A stretch of 40,581 nt of DNA. It comes from DATGEP01 sp035310125. GTDB taxonomy: Bacteria; Chloroflexota; Ktedonobacteria; Ktedonobacterales; JADMIN01. The translations under genes and the position numbers were made by a program. The notes under the pieces are model-generated. The model saw only the letters and a list, made by a program, of their open reading frames with translations, did no database searches and was not told the DNA's origin. Each line of letters opens with the position of its first letter. The stretch's first letter is position 1. Below are positions 7,531 through 16,446 of this stretch, in pieces. Where the stretch lies: assembly GCA_035310125.1 (NCBI GenBank), contig DATGEP010000006.1:1-40581 (forward strand). The letters are read 5' to 3'.

Positions 7531-8619
7531 ATGGCGGCGAAGGTGACAATTACAGACATTGCCCGGCTGGCTGGTGTCTCGAAAGCCACCGTCTCTCGCG
7601 TTCTCAACGAGAAGCCCGATGTGGACCCCGAGACGCGGGAGCGCATCCTGCGTTTGGTGGAGGAATACGGATTCGTTCCCAGCATCGTTGCCTCTGGTTT
7701 GGCGGGCGGGCGCTCGCGTCTGCTGGGCATATTAATTCCTTCACTGACATGGCCGCTCATGCCGGAGGTCATGCGCGGTATTGGCGAGCTGGTGGAGCAG
7801 ACGGCCTACGAGCTGGTGCTGTATACAATGAGCCAGAGGCAGGACCGCAGCGCCGTCATTGATCGTATTCTGGCGGCGAAACTGACCTCTGGCCTGCTCG
7901 CCGTCTTTCCCGGCCAATCTACCGAACACCTGAACTGGCTGCACGATCAGGGCTTTCCCGTCGTCATGATTGATGACCAGGGCGCCACCACGCGCGCGCC
8001 CTGGGTAGGCACGGATAACCGCGCTGGCGCGTATGCCGTGGTGCGCCACCTGCTCAATCGAGGGCATCGCCGCATCGCGCATATCCAGGGGCCGTCCGCG
8101 TTCCAAGTCTCTAAGGATCGCTACGCGGGTTATCGCGATGCGCTCACAGAAGCCGGCATCGCCCTGGAGCCAAGCCTTCTTGAAGAGGGAGATTTCAAGC
8201 CACCGAGCGGGCGTGTCTGTGCGGAAAAGCTGCTTGCGCTGCCAGAGCGCCCAACGGCGATTTTCGCCGCCAACGATGAGATGGCGTATGGCGTTTTGGC
8301 GGCAGCGGAAGAGCGAGGCTTACGCATTCCAGAGGACCTTGCCGTCGCCGGGTTCGACGACATTGCTTCATCGGCCCATATTCGCCCCGCACTCACGACT
8401 GTGCGCCAGCCATTCTTTGAAATGGGGCAGACGGCGATACGCATGCTGCTGTCGCTGGTAGACGCGCCCCGGCCTATCGCGGCGCACCGGTTTGCTGGCG
8501 CCGCACCAGTGCCGTCCACGGAGCATCCCGAGTCCAATCCCGTCCGAGTCCAGATCCCGTCGCGCCTTATTGTCAGAGAATCCTGCGGCGCCACGCGCGG
8601 TGTGGTGGTCTCTGCGTAG
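7531..8619 (+). CDS. LacI-family transcriptional regulator of the beta-glucoside locus
   Basis: The ATG at 7531 (362 aa) follows a GAGGGGGG ribosome-binding site; the longer frame from 7498 would add 11 residues without support. The N-terminus TITDIARLAGVSKATVSRVLN is a textbook LacI helix-turn-helix. A hinge near PSIVASGLAGGRS and a periplasmic-binding-like effector domain follow (LGILIPSLTWPL, FPVVMIDDQG, RRIAHIQGP, PTAIFAANDEMAYG, VAGFDDIASSAHIRPALTTVRQP). The C-terminus carries an unusual insert of about 25 residues between the DAPRPIAAHRF and IPSRLIVRES segments, rich in Pro, Ala and Glu. Its gene lies first behind the operator cluster, so it probably represses itself and the transporter, and releases DNA on binding a beta-linked oligosaccharide. 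The effector is inferred from the GH1 gene downstream. Confidence 0.92.
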   Translation: MAAKVTITDIARLAGVSKATVSRVLNEKPDVDPETRERILRLVEEYGFVPSIVASGLAGGRSRLLGILIPSLTWPLMPEVMRGIGELVEQTAYELVLYTMSQRQDRSAVIDRILAAKLTSGLLAVFPGQSTEHLNWLHDQGFPVVMIDDQGATTRAPWVGTDNRAGAYAVVRHLLNRGHRRIAHIQGPSAFQVSKDRYAGYRDALTEAGIALEPSLLEEGDFKPPSGRVCAEKLLALPERPTAIFAANDEMAYGVLAAAEERGLRIPEDLAVAGFDDIASSAHIRPALTTVRQPFFEMGQTAIRMLLSLVDAPRPIAAHRFAGAAPVPSTEHPESNPVRVQIPSRLIVRESCGATRGVVVSA

Positions 8620-8830
8620 GATTCCCGTTTTCGCGCTCTTTGCGGGCGCAGCAGCTCTTTCACGGTAGTCTATCAGCGCCTGGTTGGAGCCGGCCCCTAG
8701 TGCCGGAGGGTATCCTTTTGCCTTTTTGCCCACTGATGGGCCGCTCGTTCCCGTGGCGGGAGCCGAGCGTATCCGAGTAGTCCCACGCGAATCCCACGAA
8801 GGTCGTTCCGTCCAATGGAGGAGGTCCGAG

Positions 8831-10495
8831 ATGGTATCCCGGATATCGCGCACTCTCGTTCTTCTGCTGTCAGCGACTGCTCTGGTCATCGCCGTCGCCG
8901 GATGTGGCACCAGCAGCGCAAGCTCCGGTAACAAGTCGAATAGTGTCATCAACATCGTGTGTAGCCCCAAAGGCTCCTGGACCAGCAATTTCAACCCATT
9001 CGCCGGTGGAGTCAATTGCGGCGCCCAGGGTATGATCTATGAGACCCTGCTGTTCTTCAATCGTGAAGATGGAAGCGTCAAACCGTGGCTGGCATCCAAA
9101 TATTCCTGGAACAGCGACGGCACAACCGTGACGTTCAACTTGCAACAAGGCGTCAAGTGGTCCGATGGTCAGGCGTTTACCAGCAATGACGTCGTCTTCA
9201 CGCTCAACCTCCTGCACAGGTATCCCGCACTGGATTCCGGTGCGCTGTGGCAGGCCATCACCAATGTCGCCAATCCCGATGCCAACACCGTAACGGTGAC
9301 TTTTGCTAAACCGGCGGGGCCACTACTGTGGTATCTCGCGGGACAGACCTACATCGTGCCGCAGCATCTCTGGTCGAGCGTTGACCCGACCACCTACACC
9401 AATGACAAGCCGGTCGGCACGGGTCCGTTCGTGTTGAAGTCCTTCTCGCCGCAGCTCTATGTGCTCGACAAGAACACGAGCTACTGGCAGGCGGGCAAGC
9501 CAGCCATCAGTGAAATCCGCTATCCGGCGTATACCTCGAACACCAGCGCGGATCTGCTGCTGTCCAGCGGGCAGGTGGACTGGACCGGCCTCTTCACCCC
9601 CAACATTGACAAGACATTCGTGCAGCGCGACTCCGCGCACAATCACTACTGGTTCCCGCCCGCTAACGTCGTCATGCTCTACGTCAACACGGCGAAGGCA
9701 CCCTACAATCAGGTCGCGGTGCGCCAGGCGCTGAGCGCGGCGATTGACCGTACCGACATCTCCAACACCGCTGAGTCCACCTATGAGCCGGTCGCCAGCC
9801 CGACGGCGCTTGTGCTGCCGGCGAACAAGCAGTTCCTCTCATCCGATTACGCGAACACGACCTTTGGCGCCGCCGATCCAGCCAAGGCGGACCAACTGCT
9901 GCAGAGCGCCGGTTTCACCAAGGGCAGCGATGGTATTTACGCCAGCGCCAATGGCAAGAAACTCTCCTTCCAGATCAACGTGGTGACGGGCTGGACGGAC
10001 TGGGTAACCGCCTGCCAGATCATGGCAAAGAACTTCCAGGCGGCGGGCATTGACGCCACCGTGAATGCGTTGTCGTTCAACCAGTATTTCAGCGCACTCC
10101 AGCAAGGCTCCTTCGACACGGCCATCTCGTGGACGAATGCTGGCCCCACGCCGTACTACTTGTACGCCTCGCTGCTGCTCGGTGCGAACTCAGCGCCGAT
10201 TGGCAAGCAGGCGGCATCGAACTTCGAGCGCTGGACTGACCCGGCCACCGACACGCTGCTGAACCAGTACGCCAATACCACCGATCAGGCGACACAGCAG
10301 CAGGCGATCTACGGCATCGAGAAGATCATGGTCGAGCAGATGCCCTCGATCCCGCTGGTGGAGGGCGCAACCTGGTACGAGTACAGCACGACCCATGTGA
10401 CGGGCTGGCCCGACCAGAGCAATCCGTATGCGATGCCCTCGCCGTATACGGCCCCCGACAATGAGATCGTTGTCTTGAACCTCAAGCCGGCCTAG
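8831..10495 (+). CDS. Family-5 extracellular solute-binding lipoprotein (oligosaccharide/oligopeptide type)
   Basis: The ATG at 8831 has GGAGGAGG upstream; the earlier in-frame ATG at 8684 would bury the signal peptide behind 49 residues. The 554-aa product begins with a lipoprotein signal: a VSRISR n-region, a hydrophobic core and the lipobox VAGC with C25 as lipidated residue, followed by a Ser/Asn linker. The body is SBP_bac_5: NPFAGGVNCGAQGMIYETLLF, the WSDGQAFTSNDVVFTL block, KPVGTGPFVLKSF, VRQALSAAIDR. Members of this family bind peptides, nickel or oligosaccharides; Thermotoga uses them for cellobiose-type sugars. Given LacI and GH1 in the same locus, a beta-glucoside ligand is likely. 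A 211-base leader separates it from lacI, and a stable hairpin follows. Confidence 0.9.
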   Translation: MVSRISRTLVLLLSATALVIAVAGCGTSSASSGNKSNSVINIVCSPKGSWTSNFNPFAGGVNCGAQGMIYETLLFFNREDGSVKPWLASKYSWNSDGTTVTFNLQQGVKWSDGQAFTSNDVVFTLNLLHRYPALDSGALWQAITNVANPDANTVTVTFAKPAGPLLWYLAGQTYIVPQHLWSSVDPTTYTNDKPVGTGPFVLKSFSPQLYVLDKNTSYWQAGKPAISEIRYPAYTSNTSADLLLSSGQVDWTGLFTPNIDKTFVQRDSAHNHYWFPPANVVMLYVNTAKAPYNQVAVRQALSAAIDRTDISNTAESTYEPVASPTALVLPANKQFLSSDYANTTFGAADPAKADQLLQSAGFTKGSDGIYASANGKKLSFQINVVTGWTDWVTACQIMAKNFQAAGIDATVNALSFNQYFSALQQGSFDTAISWTNAGPTPYYLYASLLLGANSAPIGKQAASNFERWTDPATDTLLNQYANTTDQATQQQAIYGIEKIMVEQMPSIPLVEGATWYEYSTTHVTGWPDQSNPYAMPSPYTAPDNEIVVLNLKPA

Positions 10496-10512
10496 AGTCC
10501 CAGCGAGTCCTT

Positions 10513-10558
10513 ACCTCTTGCCCCTCTCCTCACGGGGAGGGGGGTCCGAGGGAGGGGT
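10513..10558 (+). repeat. Family D hairpin element between binding-protein and permease genes
   Basis: CCCCTCTCC (10521-10529) pairs with GGGGAGGGG (10534-10542) around a TCAC loop, with one G-U pair. The stem is preceded by CCTCTTG and followed by GTCCGAGGGAGGGG. A related element is present in tandem inside the GT-C gene at 31605-31690. Located 3' of the binding-protein gene, it may stabilise that mRNA or partly terminate, giving more binding protein than permease. Confidence 0.65.
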
Positions 10559-10672
10559 ATCCGTCCAGAGACGCCAACAAAGACCACTCCACTTGGCCAA
10601 CTCTGGTATAGTCGAGGCACGCGATTCTCGGTCACTATGCCAGGCGTGGCAATTCCGGCAAAGGAGCATCGG

Positions 10673-11653
10673 ATGCGCTACCTGCTCCGCCGCTTGGGCT
10701 TCTATCTGGTGGCGTTATGGGCCGCGCTCACCCTGAACTTTCTCATTCCCCGGCTCATGCCTGGCGATCCCGTCGGGCTGTTCATCGCGCACTTGCAGGG
10801 ACACGTAGACCCACGGGCGATCAACGCGCTTCGCCTCCAGTTCGGTATTACCAACGATAACCTCTGGGTGCAGTACGGCCACTATCTGCGCGACCTTGTG
10901 CATGGTAACATGGGCCTCTCGATCTCCTACTATCCCTCTCCGGTAAGTCAGGTCATCTCCCAGAGCCTTCCGTGGACCCTCGTGCTTGTCGGCACGTCGG
11001 CGGTCATCAGCTTCATGCTGGGAACATTTCTCGGCATCCTTGCGGCCTGGAAGCGTGGTTCCTGGCTTGACAGGACGCTGGCGCCGTCGCTGACGTTCCT
11101 CTCCGCGATCCCGTACTTCTGGCTCGCCCTCATCGCCCTCTACCTGTTCGGCTTCGAATACAAGGTCTTTCCGCTCTCCGGCGCCTATGACCTGTCGTTG
11201 ACACCAGGCTTCAGCGGCGACTTTCTGCTCAACGCGGTCCAGCATGCGCTGCTGCCGGCGCTCACCATCGTCGTCAGCTCTGTCGCTGGGTGGATGCTTG
11301 GCATGCGTAACGCCATGCTCACTTCGCTCGCCGAAGACTATGTCGTCATGGCGGAGGCGAAAGGTCTTTCCGACCAGCGCGTGATGCTCGTCTATGCCGC
11401 CCGCAACGCCATTTTGCCAAATATCACCGGGTTCGCCATTTCGCTCGGCTTTGTGGTGAGTGGTGCGCTGCTCACCGAGATCGTCTTCAGCTATCCCGGT
11501 CTGGGCTTCGTGCTGCTCCAGGCTGTGCAGAACAGCGATTACCCACTGATGCAAGCCGTCTTCCTGGTCATCGCCATCGCGGTGCTTGGGGCGAATTTCT
11601 TCGCCGACATTCTCTACGTCGTCCTCGATCCGCGCACGCGGCAGGAAAGGTAG
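10673..11653 (+). CDS. ABC transporter permease, DppB/OppB type
   Basis: The ATG at 10673 (326 aa, MRYLLRRLGFYLV) has AAGGAG 6 bases upstream and is preferred over an in-frame start 12 codons earlier. It has the standard OppB layout: an N-terminal TM helix with FLIPRLMPGDPV, an extracytoplasmic loop, then five further TM helices. The EAA cytoplasmic loop contacting the ATPase is seen at YVVMAEAKGLSDQRVMLVYAARNAILP. It forms a heterodimeric channel with the next permease. The next start lies 7 bases after this stop. Confidence 0.92.
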   Translation: MRYLLRRLGFYLVALWAALTLNFLIPRLMPGDPVGLFIAHLQGHVDPRAINALRLQFGITNDNLWVQYGHYLRDLVHGNMGLSISYYPSPVSQVISQSLPWTLVLVGTSAVISFMLGTFLGILAAWKRGSWLDRTLAPSLTFLSAIPYFWLALIALYLFGFEYKVFPLSGAYDLSLTPGFSGDFLLNAVQHALLPALTIVVSSVAGWMLGMRNAMLTSLAEDYVVMAEAKGLSDQRVMLVYAARNAILPNITGFAISLGFVVSGALLTEIVFSYPGLGFVLLQAVQNSDYPLMQAVFLVIAIAVLGANFFADILYVVLDPRTRQER

Positions 11654-11660
11654 GCTGGTG

Positions 11661-12593
11661 ATGGCGACGACTTCGGTTGTCTCACGCAACCGGCGTGGCG
11701 GCGGCGCGGGCGGCGTGCCGAAGCCAGCGGCGCTGCGCAAGGCGCTGCCGCTGCTTGATGGCTCGTTCCTGCGCTCCACACCCATCCGCATCGGACTGGT
11801 TATTGTCGGGTGCTACGTGCTGGTGGCGATTTTCGCGCCAGTGTTCCTGCACGGGGACCCAGAAGCTTTCAGCCCGGATGCGCTCGCCGCGCCTTCCGCG
11901 CAGCACTGGCTCGGTACGACACAGACAGGCCAGGATGTGTTCCTCCAGGTTGTGCTCGGCACTCGTGTCACAATTCTGGTTGGATTCGCCGTTGGCATCG
12001 CGGCGACGCTGCTCTCCGTCGTCGTGGGCATCAGCGCGGCCTACTTCGGTGGCGTCGCGGATGAAACGCTCTCCGTGCTCACCAATGTTTTTCTGGTCAT
12101 TCCGGCGTTGCCGTTAGCGATTGTGCTGACGAGCTATCTCACGACGAAGGGGCCGTTACCGCTGGCGGCGGTCATCACGCTGACGGGCTGGGCATGGGGA
12201 GCGCGCGTGCTGCGGGCGCAGACCCTCTCGCTGCGCAAGCGCGACTTCGTGGAGGCAGCGCGTGCCAGTGGCGAGGGGCCGCTACGAATCATGTTCGCGG
12301 AGATTTTGCCTAATGAGATCGCCATCGTCATGTCCAGCCTTATCTTCACCATTATCTACGCCATCCTGGCCGAGATGGGGCTGGAGTTCATCGGGCTGGG
12401 CGATGTGACGGTGAATAGCTGGGGCAACATGCTCTTCTGGGCCACCAATGACAACGCGCTGCTGGTCGGCGCGTGGTGGTGGGTGGTGCCGCCAGGTTTC
12501 TGCATGGCGGTCCTCGGCGCGGGGCTCGCGTTCATCAATTTCGGCATTGACGAGATTACCAACCCCCGCCTGCGCACGAAGGCGCGGGTGTGA
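11661..12593 (+). CDS. ABC transporter permease, DppC/OppC type
   Basis: The ATG at 11661 gives 310 aa. The N-terminal ~35 residues are a Gly/Arg-rich cytoplasmic tail, then comes the first TM helix (IGLVIVGCYVLVAIFAPVF). The extracytoplasmic part has HWLGTTQTGQDVFLQVVLGTR, the typical OppC signature (H-x-LGTT-x-GxD). The EAA loop is DFVEAARASGEGPLRIMFAEILPN. Six TM segments are expected. It pairs with the upstream permease, with which it is nearly contiguous; the following ATPase gene starts 11 bases after its stop. Confidence 0.92.
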   Translation: MATTSVVSRNRRGGGAGGVPKPAALRKALPLLDGSFLRSTPIRIGLVIVGCYVLVAIFAPVFLHGDPEAFSPDALAAPSAQHWLGTTQTGQDVFLQVVLGTRVTILVGFAVGIAATLLSVVVGISAAYFGGVADETLSVLTNVFLVIPALPLAIVLTSYLTTKGPLPLAAVITLTGWAWGARVLRAQTLSLRKRDFVEAARASGEGPLRIMFAEILPNEIAIVMSSLIFTIIYAILAEMGLEFIGLGDVTVNSWGNMLFWATNDNALLVGAWWWVVPPGFCMAVLGAGLAFINFGIDEITNPRLRTKARV

Positions 12594-12604
12594 GGGAGGC
12601 ACAT

Positions 12605-13783
12605 ATGGGTTCAAATGTAGTGCTGGACGTGCGGCACGTCAGCGTTGAGTACGCGGCGGATTCCGGGGCGGTGCATGCCGTGGAGGATGTCAGCTTCACG
12701 CTGGAGCGCGGGCAGATTCTCGGGCTGGCTGGCGAGAGCGGCAGCGGCAAGTCCACGCTGGCCTACGCAATCGCCCGACTCATCAAGCCGCCAGCGGTAA
12801 TTACAGGCGGGCAGGTGCTCTACACCCCAAGACCGGGCGCGCGCAAAGCGGAAGGCTTGACTGTGGAGGGGGTAGACCTCGACGCAAATGAGACGGTAGA
12901 TGTATTGACACTTACATCCGCTCAGCTGCGGACATTTCGCTGGCGCACGCTCTCTTTTGTGTTTCAGAGCGCCATGAACGCGCTCAATCCCGTCCTTTCC
13001 GTTCGCGCCCAGATCATGGACGTGCTACGGGCACACTACCCCAAGATGAACAAGCGCGAGCGGGAGGATCGCGCCTACGAGCTGGTGCGGCTCGTGGGTA
13101 TTGCCCCAGATCGTCTGAGCAGCTTTCCGCACGAGCTGAGCGGCGGCATGCGCCAGCGCGCCGTGATCGCCATTGCCCTGGCGCTCAATCCTGAAGTGAT
13201 CATTCTGGACGAGCCAACGACCGCGCTGGATGTGGTGGTGCAGCGGGAGATTCTGGCCGAGCTGATCGGGTTGCGTGACGAGCTTGGCTTCTCGGTGATC
13301 TTCATTACGCACGATCTCTCGCTCTTGCTGGAAATCGCCGACCGCGTCGCTATCATGTACGCGGGGCGCATGGTGGAGATGGCCGATGGAGCGAGCATTT
13401 ACCGGCACGCGAGGCATCCCTACACCCACGGACTGCTCCACTCGTTCCCCTCGCTGCGCGGGCCACGCAAGACGATGATCGGCATTCCTGGCTCGCCGCC
13501 CGACCTGCGTATGCTGCCGCCGGGCTGTGCCTTTCATCCACGGTGTGCGTACACGCTGCCCGCCTGCCGCGAGATGCTGCCCACGTTGCGCGCGGAGCCG
13601 GGGGGCGGCGATGGGTGTCTGGTCGCCTGTCATCTCTACGACGATGCAATCAATCCCGCTGGACCGCCACTGGATCTGATCGGCACGGATACTGTGAATG
13701 ACACGCTCGGCGCGGCAGAAGAGGCCAGCACAGAGCAGCAGGAGCCGCTGGCGACAGGTGCGAAGGGAGACGCCTTATTATGA
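12605..13783 (+). CDS. ABC transporter ATPase, DppD/OppD type
   Basis: Translation from ATG 12605 (392 aa), with GGGAGG upstream, is preferred; a GTG at 12590 overlapping the previous stop is an alternative. Walker A is GESGSGKST (43-51), the signature motif LSGGMRQRA, Walker B VIILDEPTTALD, and the H-loop ITHDLS. Between Walker A and the Q-loop (FVFQSAMNALNP) is an extra segment of about 25 residues rich in Thr, Glu and Asp. The C-terminal oligopeptide/dipeptide extension has IGIPGSPPDL and cysteines in GCAFHPRCAYTLPAC, which in some relatives bind a [4Fe-4S] cluster. It couples ATP hydrolysis to the permease pair and overlaps the next gene by ATGA. Confidence 0.93.
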   Translation: MGSNVVLDVRHVSVEYAADSGAVHAVEDVSFTLERGQILGLAGESGSGKSTLAYAIARLIKPPAVITGGQVLYTPRPGARKAEGLTVEGVDLDANETVDVLTLTSAQLRTFRWRTLSFVFQSAMNALNPVLSVRAQIMDVLRAHYPKMNKREREDRAYELVRLVGIAPDRLSSFPHELSGGMRQRAVIAIALALNPEVIILDEPTTALDVVVQREILAELIGLRDELGFSVIFITHDLSLLLEIADRVAIMYAGRMVEMADGASIYRHARHPYTHGLLHSFPSLRGPRKTMIGIPGSPPDLRMLPPGCAFHPRCAYTLPACREMLPTLRAEPGGGDGCLVACHLYDDAINPAGPPLDLIGTDTVNDTLGAAEEASTEQQEPLATGAKGDALL

Positions 13784-14892
13784 CCACGCCACATCCCAGC
13801 AGCACCGCGCCTGAGCCAGATAGCGTAGTCGCCAGCACCACGCCGGATGCGTCCGCTATCCTCGAAGCGGTTCATCTGCGTAAGGAATTCTCCCTGGGAC
13901 GCCACATCTTCGGCCCCCCACGCGCGGTGCATGCTGTCGAAGATGTCTCGCTGGAGCTTCATCCGGGACGGGTGACGGCGCTGGTGGGGGAGAGCGGCAG
14001 CGGCAAGACCACCGTGGCACGTATGCTGGCGCAGCTATACCTGCCGAGTGGCGGCGAGATTCGCTACCGGGGCGAGCCGGTCAAGGGCAGCAGCGCTGCG
14101 GCTGTCAAGGCGTACCGGCGGCATGTGCAGATCGTCTTTCAGGATCCGTTCTCGTCGCTCAACCCGGTTCACGGTGTGCGCTATCATTTGACGCGCCCGC
14201 TACGCATCTACGGGCACGCGCGCTCGAATGAAGACGTTGAAGCGGCGCTGGCCTCCTTACTGGAGCGCGTCAGCCTGACGCCGACTGAGCACTTTCTCGA
14301 CAAGTTTCCGCACCAGCTCTCTGGTGGCCAGCGACAGCGCATCGCCATCGCGCGGGCGCTGGCGGCGCAGCCTTCAGTCCTGTTAGCGGATGAGCCAGTC
14401 TCGATGCTGGATGTTTCGATCCGGCTGGGCATCCTGAATCTGCTCGCGAAGCTAAAGGAAGAGGATCGGCTGGCGATTCTCTACATCACGCACGACATTG
14501 CGAGCGCCCGCTACTTCGCGGATGAAACACTGGTGATGTATGCGGGTCAGCTTGTGGAAGGCGGCCCGAGCGACCATGTGATCCAGCAGCCCGCGCATCC
14601 CTACACCCAGCTGCTCATCGGCGCGGCACCCGATCCCGAACGCATTACCGGCAACGGAGGCACGCGTGACGGGAAGGTGGTGGCGAAGGGAGAACCTCCA
14701 AGCCTTCTCACACCACCAACTGGCTGTCGCTTCCATACTCGCTGCCCGCACGTGATGGATATTTGCCGCCAGCGCTTTCCCGCGCGAACGGAGCTTGGCG
14801 GCGGTCACTTTACGCACTGTTTCCTCTATGGTGACAACGGCGCGGCCACCCCGGCGCGCGCCGCTGGAACAGACTCGGAGATACTTGTATGA
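13780..14892 (+). CDS. ABC transporter ATPase, DppF/OppF type
   Basis: This 370-aa ATPase begins in an ATGA overlap with the previous gene and is itself overlapped by the GH1 gene. Walker A is GESGSGKTT (70-78), the Q-loop is IVFQDPFSSLNPVHGV, the signature LSGGQRQRIAIARAL, Walker B LLADEPVSMLDVS, and the H-loop YITHDIASARYFA. The C-terminal OppF-type region has PPTGCRFHTRCPHVMDIC. The N-terminal ~25 residues are an extra Ser/Thr/Pro-rich stretch. With the DppD-type subunit it makes the asymmetric ATPase dimer of the importer. Confidence 0.93.
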   Translation: MTTPHPSSTAPEPDSVVASTTPDASAILEAVHLRKEFSLGRHIFGPPRAVHAVEDVSLELHPGRVTALVGESGSGKTTVARMLAQLYLPSGGEIRYRGEPVKGSSAAAVKAYRRHVQIVFQDPFSSLNPVHGVRYHLTRPLRIYGHARSNEDVEAALASLLERVSLTPTEHFLDKFPHQLSGGQRQRIAIARALAAQPSVLLADEPVSMLDVSIRLGILNLLAKLKEEDRLAILYITHDIASARYFADETLVMYAGQLVEGGPSDHVIQQPAHPYTQLLIGAAPDPERITGNGGTRDGKVVAKGEPPSLLTPPTGCRFHTRCPHVMDICRQRFPARTELGGGHFTHCFLYGDNGAATPARAAGTDSEILV

Positions 14893-16277
14893 CAACGGCC
14901 AACCGGCTCGATAATGCCCTCAGCGTTGATGCCCACCTCAAGTCCGTATTTCCGCGCGACTTTCTGTGGGGCACGGCATCGTCTGCCTATCAGGTGGAAG
15001 GGGCGACGCGCGAGGATGGCCGGAGTCCATCCATCTGGGACAAATTCGCCGCGACACCTGGCAAAACGTATCAGGGCGAAACGGGCGAGGTCGCGACCGA
15101 TCATTATCATAAGATGGAAGAAGATGTGGCGCTCATGGCCCAGCTGGGCATTGGTGCGTATCGCTTCTCCGTGGCGTGGCCGCGTGTGATCCCCGAAGGC
15201 ACGGGGCAGATCAATCCGCGAGGGCTGGATTTTTATGATCGGCTGGTAGATACACTGCTGGCCGCCGGCATCCAGCCGGCCGTCACGCTCTATCACTGGG
15301 ATCTGCCGCTGGCGCTGCACGAGCGCGGCGGCTGGCTGAATCGCGACACGGTGCACGCCTTCGCGGACTACGCCGAAGTAGTAGCGCGGCACCTGGGCGA
15401 CCGGGCGCATACATGGATCACATTCAACGAGCCGTGGTGCGTCGCGTACCTTGGCTATGGGAGCGGCGAGCACGCGCCAGGGCTGCACGACAAACAGGCG
15501 GCGGTGACGGTGGCGCACAATCTCCTGCTGGCGCATGGGTTGGCGGTACCCCGCTTGCGAGCGGCGGACGCCGCGGCGCGCGTGGGCATCACCCTCGACT
15601 TTTCGCCGGCTTATGCAGCGGATGCCCGACCCGAGACAGCGCGGGCGGTGGCGTGGCTCGATGCCTTCAAGAACCGCTGGTTCGCGGATCCCATTTTCCG
15701 CGGACACTATCCCGATGAGCTCTTTGCCGGCATGAGCGTTCAGCCTCCCGATTTCCATGCGGGCGACATGGAAGTGATCGCGGCGCCACTAGATTTCCTG
15801 GGGGTCAACTACTATTCGCGCTCGCTGATTCGCGGGCGCTCCGGGGCCGATGGGCAAGCGGCAGTGGAGTTCGTCTCGCCGGTGCCGGGTGCGCTCTACA
15901 CAGAAATGGGCTGGGAGGTCTTTCCGCAGGGCCTCACCGATCTGCTGGTGCATCTGCATCGAGAGTACGCACCGCCCGCGCTGGTCGTGACGGAGAACGG
16001 CGCGGCGTTCGTGGATGACTGGAACGGCGACGGCGCGGTGCCTGACGCACAGCGGCAAGCGTACCTCGCACAGCACTTGGAGGCGATGGCGCGGGCGATT
16101 CAGCAGGGCGTGCCGCTGGCGGGCTATTTCCTCTGGTCGCTAACGGACAACTTCGAGTGGGCGCTGGGCTACAGTAAACGGTTCGGCATCGTCTACGTGG
16201 ATTACCCCACCCAGCGGCGCATTGTAAAGGATAGCGGCCTCTGGTACGCCGGCTTCCTGCGCTCACTCAAGGAATAG
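14889..16277 (+). CDS. GH1 beta-glucosidase
   Basis: This 462-aa enzyme belongs to glycoside hydrolase family 1 and should hydrolyse terminal beta-D-glucosides such as cellobiose with retention. The N-terminus has the family signature FLWGTASSAYQVEGA. The acid/base glutamate is E181 in TFNEPW and the nucleophile E369 in VTENG. Aglycone/glycone residues typical of glucosidases are seen in YHWDLP and, at the end, GYFLWSLTDNFEWALGY, where NFEWALG matches 6-OH-free glucosides rather than the 6-phospho type. No signal peptide is present, so it works in the cytoplasm on imported sugar. It starts in an ATGA overlap with the ATPase gene, the final gene of the uptake operon. Confidence 0.95.
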   Translation: MTTANRLDNALSVDAHLKSVFPRDFLWGTASSAYQVEGATREDGRSPSIWDKFAATPGKTYQGETGEVATDHYHKMEEDVALMAQLGIGAYRFSVAWPRVIPEGTGQINPRGLDFYDRLVDTLLAAGIQPAVTLYHWDLPLALHERGGWLNRDTVHAFADYAEVVARHLGDRAHTWITFNEPWCVAYLGYGSGEHAPGLHDKQAAVTVAHNLLLAHGLAVPRLRAADAAARVGITLDFSPAYAADARPETARAVAWLDAFKNRWFADPIFRGHYPDELFAGMSVQPPDFHAGDMEVIAAPLDFLGVNYYSRSLIRGRSGADGQAAVEFVSPVPGALYTEMGWEVFPQGLTDLLVHLHREYAPPALVVTENGAAFVDDWNGDGAVPDAQRQAYLAQHLEAMARAIQQGVPLAGYFLWSLTDNFEWALGYSKRFGIVYVDYPTQRRIVKDSGLWYAGFLRSLKE

Positions 16278-16328
16278 CCTCATGCCGCCGCACGCAGACA
16301 GCGTATCTGGGTCAGTGTCTATCGGCAA

Positions 16329-16363
16329 GCGGGCAAACCATGTCGCGCCCAGCGCTTGCCCGC
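16329..16363 (+). terminator. Possible hairpin after the beta-glucosidase operon
   Basis: GCGGGCAA (16329-16336) is complementary to TTGCCCGC (16356-16363), with a 19-base loop. An alternative pairing GGCAAGC/GCTTGCC overlaps it. It lies 52 bases after the operon's last stop and before a TACAAT hexamer (16391-16396) that could be the -10 of the next gene. There is no T-run. Confidence 0.35.
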
Positions 16364-16446
16364 GATGTCACCGCACGGACTCCTGTAGCGTACAATCCCT
16401 ATGAGTGCGCGGAAGTGGACCACGTGCTCTACCAGAGGATATGCGC

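Noticed and set aside
8643..8653. GGGCGCAGCAG fragment after lacI as a family B relic
   Set aside because: The second arm and tail are missing, so an 11-base match in GC-rich DNA is not enough.
10715..11791. 358-codon minus-strand frame opposite the permease
   Set aside because: Shadow of the DppB-type permease; charged low-complexity translation.
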